NCBI GenBank assembly: GCA_035771175.1 | Contig: CM069610.1 | Location: 21,604,501-21,668,500 of the forward strand | Direction of reading: 5' to 3' | Source of the DNA: Paratinospora sagittata | Taxonomy: Eukaryota; Streptophyta; Magnoliopsida; Ranunculales; Menispermaceae | DNA length: 64,000 bases | Shown: in pieces, positions 52,188 to 63,070 of the stretch | How positions within the stretch are numbered: position 1 is the first letter of the stretch | Layout: the number at the start of each line of letters is the position of its first letter | Position numbers and translations under genes: made by a program | Notes under the pieces: model-generated | Database searches by the model: none | Seen by the model: only the letters and a program-made list of their open reading frames with translations | What the model was told of the DNA's origin: nothing

Positions 52188-54210
52188 TGTTGAACTAATT
52201 ATCCTCACGTCCCTTACGAAGAATATGCCCCCGATATGAAAGATATTTTGGTGATTACAAATTACATTCTGTTTATAATATTCCTGCACATATGACATAT
52301 CTAATCTTATTTGAAGGTTTCAAAGATTAAATGATGCATGGCGAACGTATTAAAAGATCTTCTTAAAGACCGTGATCGTTTGAAGATGTTTAGTTGTATG
52401 ATTAGATTATGATAGGTTGTAGGACCTTCTATATCATGTGATTCAGCAATATGCATGCCTGCATGTTTTAATTGATCGGTTGCATATTCAATTTAATCTG
52501 GTTACATTATGTTTTATCAAGCTTTAATCGAGAAATCAAAAATCACTTTTATAAAAGTCTTTCAGGACGCTAATGTTTTAGTAGCTCCCTCCTGGACTTG
52601 ATGAGTCAGGACGCTGATAAAATATTATGAAGCACAAGGTTGAATTGAACTGATTAATAAAGACGCTTACTTGTTAGTAGCGACCTTTCTTTTATAAACC
52701 TTTGAGAATGTCAGGACGCTGACTTAGTTTCAGCTCGCTGGAAGTTCTTTTTGCATTTTAAGTGATTTTTATCTTTAAGGACGCTGATAAGTTATAAGTT
52801 GAATATATTATCAGGACGCTACTTGTATAGGAGCGCCCTCATCTTTAGAATCAACTTAAATAACTTTCAACATGCTTAATGTCTGTCAGCGCACTTAACA
52901 TTGTTTTAAAACTATTTTTAATATTAGGACGCTTACTCTTGAGTAGCGCCCTCGTGTGTTTAATGTTTTAAAACAAAGCAGGACGCTAACTATGAAGTAG
53001 CGCCCTTAAGATTTAAGTCGATTAATTGTCAAAGTAAGTCAGGACGCTTACTACTTAGTAGCACCATCACTTCATTGTTTAGTAGAACACTGATGTTCTA
53101 TGAGCGCCCTTAAAGGAACAAAACGACAGAAAATATATTTTTGCTGTTCTGACATTACTGCTATTTCTATTAACTTTTTCAGAAATGTATGAATACTTTT
53201 CAGAACTTTTCAGAATCGTACAACAACTTTTTCAGAATTTTTTAAACGTTCTACAACTTCGTAAGAACATTCCTTTTTTTTATGAAAGTATCAAATGATT
53301 CAGGTGCTATCGTCGTAATATGCATTGAGCTGAATCAATCCATTTCAGGAAAAAATGTTGACGTTATAATTGAAATAACCTAGAGTGCCAAAAATCATCA
53401 AGTCCATTGCGCCTCTGTTATTCCTATAAACATGTGCTGCCTTAAAGCAGAAAAACCCACTAATGATATACTAAACTGATATTCATTAAAAACGTATTAA
53501 CAATTTTCGTTTGTGCTAAAACACTTTTTGAAAGTTAGTCTTCTTTTACTTGTGCTTGATCTTACGATCTTTTGAAAGAAAAACTTCAAGTCTTCTGGGT
53601 TGATTGATCTTCATCTTCATTATTTCAAAAACCCATAGAAGAAGACAAAAGCTATTTGAACCTGTGTTCAGCATAAACTTCATCATACATATTTTGCTGA
53701 ATCTGTGATCACAAAAGGTTCAATCCAAAGCTTTGTAAGTATCACTTTGATTCTGAGTAAAGGGAATTATACTTTATCTTGTATTTAATCTGCGCTCATA
53801 GTTGTAAACAGGTTGTCTCACGCCCGTAAGTTGAGAAAAGGTTCTCTCTCACCTGTAAGTAGAGAATAAGTCTTCTCATACCCGCAAGTTGATAAACGGA
53901 CCTCTCATACCCGTAAGTTGAGAAACGGTAGTTCTCACACCCTTAAGTTGAGAAAGTGTACCAGTTTGATCTTCACCCGTTAGAAGGTCCATAGTGGAGT
54001 TTTAAAAAATCATAACTGAGGAGGTTAGGTAGTGGATGTAGGCACGACCGAACCACTATAAATCTTGCTTGCATTGTCCTATTTACATTTGTTGTATTTT
54101 AATTGCTATATTTTGATTAATCTGCGTTCATTATTCCGCACAACTTTAAGAAAGGTTAAAATCTACTAAGTGTCCAATTCACCCCCCTCTTGGATATATC
54201 TGGGCCAACA
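52188..54210 (+). mobile_element. Co-1 LTR2 (central)
   Basis: Complete: TGTTGAACTAATTATCC to TATCTGGGCCAACA, 2023 bp. GGACGCT array at 52565-53120 (about ten units) and hairpin array at ~53815-53990. It differs from LTR1 and LTR3 at many shared sites (for example CAACATGCTTAATGTC where they have CAGGACGCTTACTGTC). Confidence 0.92.
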
Positions 54211-54512
54211 ATTGGTGTCAGAGCAGGTTAACCGCCAAAGTATCTAACCATCTTTGATTGAGTATGGCAGGACAAAACAAAAGAAGCACTTATCTCTCAA
54301 GTAAAGGAAACTCCACCAATCGACCACCACTGTTCAAGGGAGAAAACTATTCATACTGGAAAACTAAGATTTAGTATGGCAGGACAAAACGAAAAGGCAC
54401 TTATCTCTCAAGTAAAGGAAACTCCACCAACCGACCACCACTGTTCAAGGGAGAAAACTATTCACACTGGAAAACTAAGATTTAGTATGGCAGGACAAAA
54501 TGAAAGAAGCAC
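54211..54512 (+). pseudogene. Co-1 internal 2: primer site and tandemly repeated gag start
   Basis: Primer site TGGTGTCAGAGC at 54213-54224. The gag start (GTATGGCAGGACAAAA to TGGAAAACTAAGATTTA) occurs at 54262-54373, again at 54374-54484, and a third time for 28 bp from 54485. Each unit encodes MAGQN and NRPPLFKGENYS-type gag sequence. The third copy runs at CACTTTATAG directly into RNase H, with the rest of gag-pol deleted. Confidence 0.88.
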
Positions 54513-55180
54513 TTTATAGAAGTATGATTGGAAGTTTGTTGTACTTAATTGCAAGTTGACCTGACATTATGTTCAGCGTCTATCTTTGTGCAAGATTTCA
54601 ATTAGAACCTAAAGAATCTCATCGAAAGTTTTTCAAACGAATATTCAGATACATAAATGGCACAACACATTTAGGAATTTGGTATTCCAAAGGTATTACA
54701 TTTGATCTAAGAAGTTATGTAGACTCTGACTATGCCATTAGTCTAACTAATAGGAAAAGTACCTCCGAATGTTGTCACTTGCTTGGAAATTCTTTAATTT
54801 CTTGGTTTTGCAAGAAGCAACACTCAGTGGCATTATCCACAGCTGAAGCAGAATATGTTGCAGTTGGAAGTTGTTGTTCTCAGGTTCTATACATGAAACA
54901 ACAACTTCAAGTTTATCAAATATTTATTCAATGTGCTAAGATTTTGTGTGACAATACTAGTGCTATTAACATATCTAAAAATTCTGTATTGCACTCCCGA
55001 ACTAAACATATTCAAATAAGACATCACTTTTTACGGGATCATGTTCAAAATGGAGAAGTCATATTGTCTCACATTGGAACCAAAGAGCAACTGACTGACA
55101 TATTTACTAAAGCCTTACCAAAAGACCAGTTTGTTCACATTCGAAGAGAGCTTGGCATGTTCTCTGAGACTAATTTGTGA
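54513..55180 (+). pseudogene. Co-1 internal 2: RNase H, well preserved
   Basis: An open stretch from 54569 gives 203 codons: KESHRKFFKRIFRYINGTTH, YVDSDYAISLTNRKST, STAEAEYVAVGSCCSQVLYM, SRTKHIQIRHHFLRDHV and LTDIFTKALPKDQFVH, ending TNL. A TGA at ~54560 replaces Arg in the usual ASRPDIMFS. Better preserved than the copy in internal 1. Confidence 0.9.
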
Positions 55181-55459
55181 TGCTTACCTCTATATAGGGG
55201 GATACATATTTCATGATATTTTACTCTTTTTGATATTTCAAAAGGGGGAGAAGTAATATCATTGAAGCATCATATATTCAGGGGGAGATTAACACTAAGG
55301 GGGAGACTTAGTGGAGTTCTCAGTACATTCCTTGAAAGTACACTCATATCATATGGAACAAGGATCATTAGTATTGCATCTCATGCATAATCACATCATT
55401 TTATTAGCTTGCTTTAAAACCTATAGTAATGTGTTTGAAATCATAAAAAAGAGGGAAAT
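55181..55459 (+). other. Co-1 internal 2: 3' non-coding region
   Basis: Counterpart of 51901-52187 with the same repeated GGGGGAGA tracts. The final tract reads AAAAAAGAGGGAAAT, with two changes from the intact AAAAAAGGGGGAGAT. Confidence 0.8.
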
Positions 55460-57456
55460 TGTTGAACCAATTATCCTCATGTCCCTCATGAGAATATGTC
55501 CCTAATATGAAATATATTTTGATGATTACAAACTACATTCTGTTTATGATATTATTGCATGCATGGCATATCTAATCTTACTTGAAGGGTTCAAAACAAT
55601 CAATGATGCATGGTAGACGTATTAAAGATCTACTTGAAGACCATGATCATTTGAAGATGTTCGGTAGTATGATTAGATTATGATAGGTTGTAGAACCTTC
55701 TATGCCATTTGATTCAGCAATATGCATTACTACATATTTTAATAGAATTTATTTTCAATCGTTTGCATATTTGATTTAATCCGAAAACATCATGCCTTAT
55801 TGAGCTTTAATCGAGAAATCAAAAACCATTTTTACAGAATCTTTCACAACGCTAATGTTTTAGCAACGCCCTCCTAGACTTGATGTGTTAGGACGCTAAT
55901 AAAATATTATGACGCTCAAGGTTGAATTGAACTGATTCATAAAGATGCTTACTTGTAAGTAGCAGCCTTCCTTTACTTGTAGGGCGCTGACTTAGTTTCA
56001 GCTCGTTGAAAGTTATCATAGTTTTTAATTGATTTCTATCTTTAAGGACGCTGATAGTTATAAGTTGAATAAATTATCAGGATGCTACTTGTATGGGAGC
56101 GCCCTCATTCTTAGAATCAACTTAATAACTTTCAGGACGCTTACTGTCTTCAGCGCACTTAATCGTGTTTTAAAATAGTTTTCAAATTTCAGGACACTTA
56201 CATTTGAGTAGGGCCCTTGTGCGTATATGTGTTTTTAAAACAAAATAGGTCCCTAGCTGTCAAAGTAGCTCCCTCATTATTTGAGTCGTTTAATCATCAA
56301 AGTAAGCCAGGACGTTTACGATTTAGTAGTGCCCTCACTTCATTGTTCAACAGGACGCTTATGCTTCATGAACGCCCTCAAAGAACAAAATGACAAAGTT
56401 GATATTAAGAGTCAGGACGCTAATTCAACAATGCTACTGTTCTGACACTGACATTATTTCTGTTAGCTTTTTCAGAATCGTACGAAAAATTTTCAGAACG
56501 TTTCAGAATTGTAGAAAAAATTTTCAAAACTTATTGAACGCTCTAATACTTTGTTAGAACATTACTTTTTTGTGAATGATCAGATGATTCAGGTGCTATC
56601 GCTGTAATATGCATAGAGCTGAATCGATCCATTTCGGGAAAGAATGTAGACGTTGTATTTGAAATAACCTAGAGCGCCAAAATTTGCCAAGTCCATTGCG
56701 CCTCTGTTATTTCTATATATATGTGTTGCCTTAGAGCAGAAAATTAACGAATCAATACGAAAACTGATATTCATTCCAAAAACGTATCAACAGTTTTTAC
56801 TTGTGCAAATAACTTTTTGAAAGTTAGTCGTCTCTCAATCGTGCTTGAACTTGCAATCATTTTAAAATAAAAACATCAAGTTTTTTGAATTGATTGATCT
56901 TCATCTTCATCATTTTCAAAATCCATTGAAGAAGACAAAAGCCTTTTGAACTTGTTTTTCAGCCAAACTTCATCATACATATTTTGTTGAATCTGTGGTA
57001 ATAAAAGGTTCAATCCAAAGCTTTGTAAGTATCACTTTGATTCTGAGTAAAAGGAATTATATCTCATATTGTATTCAGTTTGTTTGCAATGAGTGGTTAG
57101 TTACTAGGCTAGAGCAAGTGTTGCTCAAAGTTGTAACGGTCTTCGGTCTTCTCACACCCGTAAGCTGAGAAATGGTAGTTCTCACACCCGTAATTTGAGA
57201 AAGTGTACTGGTTTGATCTTCACCCGTAAAAAGGTCCATAGTGTAGTTTGAACAAATCCTAACTGAGGAGGTTAGGTAGTGGATGTAGGCGAGGTCGAAC
57301 CACTATTAATCCTGATTGTGTTGTCTCATTTACATTTACTGTATCTATTTGCTATACTTTGTTTAATCTGCTTTCATTAATATGCACATTATTAAGAAAG
57401 GTTAAAATCTGCTAAGTGTCCAATTCACCCCCCTCTTGAACATATCTGGGCCAACA
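55460..57456 (+). mobile_element. Co-1 LTR3
   Basis: TGTTGAACCAATTATCC to TATCTGGGCCAACA, 1997 bp. GGACGCT array at 55845-56425 and a reduced hairpin array (57145-57238). Closest to LTR1. The right flank is Gy-F internal sequence; a target duplication cannot be tested because LTR1 is truncated. Confidence 0.9.
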
Positions 57457-57498
57457 AGTACATGCCACTGATACTTGTACAACTTTTTCCTTGTATTG

Positions 57499-58968
57499 TC
57501 ACCTACATCTATATGTCAAAAATCTTTTACACTTGTTTATACTATGCTCACCTATCACCAAGACTTGACGATTCCTATTATCGTCCAAGTTCGTACATCC
57601 CATTTCGCATGAATTTGGTGATAATGGACGTGGTCCATTTAAGGGGATATATGTGCGGTGTTTTTCAAATTCCATGCTGGGAGAGTATATAGGAGTTTTC
57701 ATAACTTGCCCAACAAATGCTGGGTTAGGAAACTGAGAGGCCCCAAGGTGGAGATTCAGATTCACTGACGAATCTTGTGCTTGTTGGGACGATTATCCAA
57801 ATTTTCTCTCACCTAAAAATGAAGGAACGATCCTTGGTACTGCGGCGTGGCATTCTTCGAGCCACTTGAGTAGTGATTCGATAGCCTTTTTATTTTCTCT
57901 GAGGCTGTGATTGTATTCTTCAAACTGCTCTCTCATATTTTTCATCATTTGCTCCTCAGTTGCCAACATCATTTCTCTCAATTGATCCACAATTTGTTGT
58001 TGGGTGACAATATTGGTTTCTTATGTATTGGATGGAGAAAAGTACTTTTCTGTAGGAGGGTATGCCTCCTCTTCCGGATTATCAAAAAAATCAAGGTTAA
58101 AGTCTTCGAGGTCTTCTGGAGGAGTGTCGACCTCTATTTTTGGAAAATCTTCCTACTCAGTTTGCAATTTTTCTTGTCTCTTAATCGCGAGACTTCTCTT
58201 GGTTCTACTCGAGTTCAACACGATTTCGGTGATGTCACCGTACAAGGGAGATGTTATCTTGGTTGGGCTAGGAAAAACTCCGAAACGACAGAACACTTTG
58301 TTTAGTAGTGCTCCGTATGGAAGACAGACCCGCTTCTGAGTGCAATGTGCCATATGGCGCAGGATGATAAAAGGAAGATTCACATGAATTTCTTTCACTA
58401 AATAGTATGCCAAAAAACATTGAGAATGAGTAGTAGTAGATCTTTTACCAGGTTGGGGCAAAATGTTTGACACGATCACTTGAATAAGAAGATTATATTG
58501 CTCTTTGATTTCTTTGGTAAAAATCCCAGTGACAGTGAAGTCAGGCTGGGAAGCAAGACACCTAAACATATTTCGAGAGCTGGGGACCGCATTTGCCCTA
58601 CCTCTGGACTTATAAATATCGCAGAGTGGTCCTCTCTCTGGGGTTTCTAAAATTTCTGACAATATTTCAGACGTGAGGGTTATATCAACACCATTCACCT
58701 TTGTAGTGATGTTGAAAGTATCCTAGTTTTTAATAGTTAAGTTTTCGTAAAATGAGGCAACAGAAGACCGAAAAATGCACCTTTCAAGATTGATGACTGG
58801 TGTCTAACCTTAGGCTGCAAGTTTGTCGTGAAGCATAGGGTAGTATTCATCTGGTAAAATTACTAGTCTTCCAGTTTAGATTGGAACTGAAGAGAAAGAT
58901 CTGAGTCGAGGAGGTTGAGAACTTTTACCTTCAAAATTCTTCTTAGGCTTCTTTGGTCTTCGCTCCAT
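57499..58968 (-). pseudogene. Gy-F ORF-X (putative plant transposon protein family)
   Basis: The start at 58968 opens a basic RRPKKPKKNFEGK. An interrupted segment with YYPMLHDKLAA and SSVASFYENLTIKN follows, then a clean frame (58698-58153) of 181 codons: VDITLTSEILSEILETPERG, FLAYYLVKEIHVNLPFIILR and VCLPYGALLNKVFCRFGV. Further downstream are an acidic linker (PPEDLEDFNLDFFDNPEEE) and a predicted coiled coil, MMLATEEQMMKNMREQFEEY, at 57970-57830. The match to Gy-B ORF-X is in order over the whole length. Function unknown. Confidence 0.65.
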
Positions 58969-59256
58969 CAAGTTGTTTGTTTTTTAAGACGAAATTTGGA
59001 GAGGAATAGAAGATATGTTGTAGGAAAGAGATATAGATCTAAGAAAGAAGGAAGACAAGAGAGGTGAGGAGGGTGAGGAAAGGGGCTCCCCTCCTCCCTC
59101 TTTATTTATAGAAGAAATAAGGGTCGGCCCCATCTGAGCGGCAACCGATCCGAATTTTTTTTTTAATAAATATGTAGATATTATAAATAATATATATATA
59201 TATATTTAAAATTTGTATTATTTAAAAAAATAAGGGTGGGCAGTCTCCAAGATCAT

Positions 59257-59268
59257 GCTCTGATACCA
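59257..59268 (-). other. Gy-F primer-binding site
   Basis: The minus strand TGGTATCAGAGCATG begins six bases from the LTR end. Perfect initiator Met tRNA match. Confidence 0.9.
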
Positions 59269-59274
59269 TGTAAC

Positions 59275-60455
59275 TGTTACACCCCGCCTCATCAATTCAG
59301 TGCGAGATGTGACAGTTAAGGCGTCAAGTGCTCACACCACTCGATCAAAGTTGCACATACAGAAGCATAATGGCCCACATTAACAACAATACAGTGGAAA
59401 CTATTAAGGAAAATACTATCGTACTGAAAACTTAGAGTTTGTTAATTATTACATGTAAATAGCAAAAGGACAATAGAAAGACAACAATGGCGAAGCTCCT
59501 ACCAAATGACCAAAATAATAAAAGAAAGGAGTAGTCAAAAGAGAGACGTCTAGAAACCTGGAACCACCACCACCACCATAGCTAAACTGATTTGACAGGA
59601 CCTGGGGAGAGCACATACACAAAAGTCCTTATATGGACCAAGTTTGCCCCCATAATAAATCCACTCGGACCCATCTTAATTCCCTAGAAAGATTAGCAAC
59701 AGGGTGAGCTCAACAACTCAGTGAGATCAAGCAGAGTAAACAAGTCTTACAAGCATAACAACAAGTACAGAACAACAATCATTAGAAAGTTATGCCACAA
59801 CAATACAATCAAGCAATGATATGAATGAAATATGGTCACACGGCATCACAGGCCAGACACCATGCACTCGCAACTTGTGACTTGAGGCACCTATACAATA
59901 TCCAACAACTGAGAGGTCTCATGAGTTCCGGTACTAACCAATGACAGTGTCACCTCCGGGTCCAGCGTAATAGCATAACACCCAATAATACATTTATGAT
60001 AATCAATGGTCCAACATAATGACATAGCACCCATGATTATGAATTTAACATTTATGATAGATAACCTCATGCATGAAGTAAAATATAGTAACAAATATGA
60101 TGCGTGATGTTATGTAATTCATTATTAAACAAGTAAGAAATGTAAACTTAGCTTTCATTTCCCACCTTAACACACTTGTAGTGGCATAGCATTTTCTTCT
60201 AACTTCTTGAAGTGTGCAGGGACGCAGGAGAGTGAAAAAAGGCTCGAGGGAAAAGAGAAAAGAGCGAGGGGCCGGCGAGGTGGAATGAGGGGGGGGGCAT
60301 GGGGACGGTCGTTTCCTTGGGACCGTCCCACTATGGGGGTCTATATTTTCTCTGAAGGGTGCCTTTTAAGGCTACTTTCACTTGTTGAAATTACATCTGT
60401 AGGGTTTTCAGGCATTTAAATTAAGTTTACAGTAGAAAAAGTGGAGGGTGTTACA
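59275..60455 (-). mobile_element. Gy-F 5' LTR
   Basis: TGTTACACCCCGCCTC to GGAGGGTGTTACA, 1181 bp. No coding capacity. A G-rich block at about 60240-60310 (GGCCGGCGAGG, poly-G) stands out from the AT-rich surroundings. On the minus strand CCCTTCAGAGAAAATATAGACC near 60350 may be the promoter/UTR region. Confidence 0.85.
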
Positions 60456-60813
60456 ATAGTGTGGAAAAATAGGCTATAGTGCGTTATAAGCAGCTATAAC
60501 GCGCTATCGAAGTTTACAAAAATATATTAGTTTTAGCAAAGCTATAGCGCGCTATCGATTGACTGTACATGATATATAACAATGGGCCAACTGTTTTCAT
60601 TTCATTTTCTCTTTTTTCTCTCCCCAATAACATGCTCTGCTAGGGCTTTATAGGTGGTCCACAAATCGATTTTTGTTCAAATCTCAACCAATTTTTGCAA
60701 TTCTTGGCTCAAATCGACGCAATTTTTGGGTAAGATCTTGTTCCAATCCTTCAAACTTGTTTCCAATTTGTCAAATTCTTGTTTGATCTGTTCTTTGCTT
60801 CCCATCACTGTTC
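60456..60813 (+). other. Upstream region of the ORF-X-like gene; palindromic repeats
   Basis: Contains two related motifs, GCTATAACGCGCTATCGA (60493-60510) and GCTATAGCGCGCTATCGA (60541-60558). The second includes the perfect 12-bp palindrome ATAGCGCGCTAT. The remainder looks like a transcribed leader rich in CTTTTTTCTC and AATTTTTG. No LTR or primer site recognised. Confidence 0.5.
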
Positions 60814-62565
60814 ATGGCTCCAAAACATAAATTCGCTAGAATTGATAAATCACGACCAGTTTCACCTGAAACCATAAAAGGAGTGAAAAAAATTGCCATG
60901 ATCGTTATACCCGACCTAAAACATGTCTCATTCGCACACCCTTCACCTCCGCTATATACAAAGACATTAGTGACCGATACATCTCACGTACAGTCACTAA
61001 TGGGGCATGGGTTGATCTTGATTTCTTTCATAGGTGTAAAACCCTTATTGAACAATACTTTGAACACCAAGGGTGGATCAAATTCATCGCGTACAAGAAC
61101 AATTGGTACCCCACTCTCATTCGAATCCATTTCACCAATCTGAAAATGAAGTATGCCGATTGTTGTGTGTTTGAAATTAAAGTTTTGGGCCATCCTATAG
61201 AGATTTCTCCTACACATCTTGCTGATGTCTTTGACATCCCCAATGAGGGTCGACCTATTGCGAATGAGGTCGAAGGAGTGGTGCAATTCCCGGGTTATGA
61301 CCTAGTTGTTGCACTCAACATGATTTCCTCAAAGCATTTTGACTCAGTCCTTAAGGAATTGAATAATTTTGATCTTGATTTCATTCTCCACAACATAACT
61401 ACCCGTCTCTTTCAGCCTAGGGAGGGTAGTAGAACCAATGTAAAGGCTTTTGACCTCTTCTTGATTTGGTGTCGCTACACCAAAACTTATGTTATCCTCA
61501 ACTTTGTCATCATGGATTACATGGATTCATTAAAAGTACCAAGAGGAATATTTCCTTTGCGATGCATCTTACCCGTTTCTTTGAGTGCACTGATATTAAT
61601 TTGAAGAATGAATGGGATGTGAAGAAGCTGCATCACAACAGCTGCATCGGATCCTCAACGATAAAACACATGGATTATTGGTACTTTAAGCCAAAGAGAA
61701 GATGGATGCATAAAACTCAGTTACCCGAAGGCACCAAGGCCACGTCATTCTCCTCGACCAAAGAAAGTGATTCGCCGACTATCCACTCGGAGGCCACTAT
61801 GTCGAATGCCCACGCATCGGCTATTTCTGAGGTCCCCGACCCCCATGATCAGGACATTACTTCAGCTCATCCTGCTAACATTGCCGGACCGAGTGTTGCG
61901 ACTCCTCCCTCTCCTATACCTAATGTTGCTGGACCCAGTTCTCATATTCCACTCTCTTCCATCGAGGAAATTCTTCGATAGATGATCATTTCTCACCTCT
62001 ACCCGTTGAGGTCTCAGCTCCATCCCATGCTGGGGCTCCCATTGCTCCTCCTCTGTTGCCTCAGTTTTCCGAGCCCTCCCCATATATTGCCTCCATTTTA
62101 CGGATCGTTCAGGAGATGAAGACGACTCAGACGACGATGTTCTCGATGATTACATCGACCTTGGCCACCATGCAGACCAGAATAGATGCTCAAGAGCGGA
62201 TACTGACAGCCCTTCAAGATCGAGAGGCTCCTGGATCAGCTGCCACAGAGGCCGCATCTAGCACGATTCCTCCATGGTTCGTCAACCTAGAGAGGACCAT
62301 ACGCGGTGCAGTCGGTTAGTTTGTAGAGAGGACCATGTCGTTTGATTCTCGGCTACAGACTATGGCTTCATTGCTTTCCCACGCTACGAGATCCATGAAC
62401 ATAACCTCGCATCAGGTTCACATTGGAGTTGACTATCTCCCGAGGTTGGAGGCCATTCTAGCATCTCGTTCGCGACTACCTCCAGCTCACACTGCGCCTG
62501 CACAATTTTCCTGGACATCTACTCCTCCACATCTTCGACCCAGTCAGGGCCTCTCGACCTATTAA
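60814..62565 (+). pseudogene. ORF-X-like gene, fourth copy (putative plant transposon protein family)
   Basis: The start at 60814 gives MAPKHKFARIDKSRPVSPE. The frame shifts by ~61050 to FIAYKNNWYPTLIRIHF, then FEIKVLGHPIEISPTHLADV, FDIPNEGRPIANEVEGV and REGSRTNVKAFDLFLIWCRY. Another shift at ~61520 gives SFAMHLTRFFECTDINLKNE, a Ser/Pro-rich tail, and after stops at 61978 and ~62318 a coiled-coil-like MKTTQTTMFSMITSTLATMQ region. Longer and less interrupted than the copies upstream of gag. Whether it belongs to an LTR element is unclear. Confidence 0.6.
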
Positions 62566-63070
62566 TTTCATAAGTTTTTAGGTGCATTTAGTTAGTTTTC
62601 AGATATATTTGCATTAATTAGTTCATTTAGTGTTTTAGGTTCATTTAGATATTTTTATGAGTTTTATAAGTTGGTTTTAGTGGTTTTCATGAATAAAAAT
62701 GCATTAGGTTAGCTTAGGAAAATAGTCATGATTTTTAGGTATTTTTCCTAAAGTCAATTGCATCATTTACATAGTAATATTGTCACATTTTGCATGTTAA
62801 TACATATTCACATTTAAACTTTTAATACTTGATTAGTTTAGATCATTTGCTTGTGTTTTGGTGCTTTGTTTTGTAGGTAAATAAACAACCTAAAAGTGGG
62901 TTGGAATGTGGTTCAAATGGTGACAAAATCATGTCAAAGAAATGTGCAAGAAGATGGACTAGAACCAAGAGAAGAAAGAAGAAAGGAGCTCGTAGACTGT
63001 GCATTCCTCATAGATGCATAATACGGGGAAGACGCACTCAATTACCTAGAATGAGAGAGATGGATTGCGT
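62566..63070 (+). other. Non-coding AT-rich region, nothing firmly recognised
   Basis: Repeated GTTCATTTAG/GTGCATTTAG phrases at 62580-62660. The rest has no motif. A 75-codon open frame near 62901 is basic (RTKRRKKKGARR) and has no known feature, so it is not called. It ends at a copia-like LTR. Confidence 0.5.

Larger units (their letters stand above)
46833..57456 (+). mobile_element. Co-1: copia array LTR1-internal1-LTR2-internal2-LTR3
   Basis: Three LTRs of one family separate two internal regions, both in plus orientation. Internal 1 (48309-52187) has all domains in Ty1/copia order (integrase before RT). Internal 2 (54211-55459) has only the gag start and RNase H. The long LTR, pol style and repeated polypurine tracts suggest a SIRE/Tork-type lineage, but I am not sure. 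LTR1 and LTR3 resemble each other more than either resembles LTR2. Confidence 0.88.
57457..60455 (-). mobile_element. Gy-F: 5' end of a gypsy-like element, minus strand
   Basis: Consists of the LTR (59275-60455), primer-binding site, a short AT-rich leader (59130-59250) and ORF-X. It is cut at 57456 by the copia array. Gag and pol are not present next to it. The RNase H fragment at 45890-46545, on the same strand beyond the copia array, could belong to it. Confidence 0.7.

Noticed and set aside
57907..58339. Plus-strand ORFs opposite the Gy-F ORF-X
   Set aside because: Antisense shadows of a frame with clear homologues on the minus strand.
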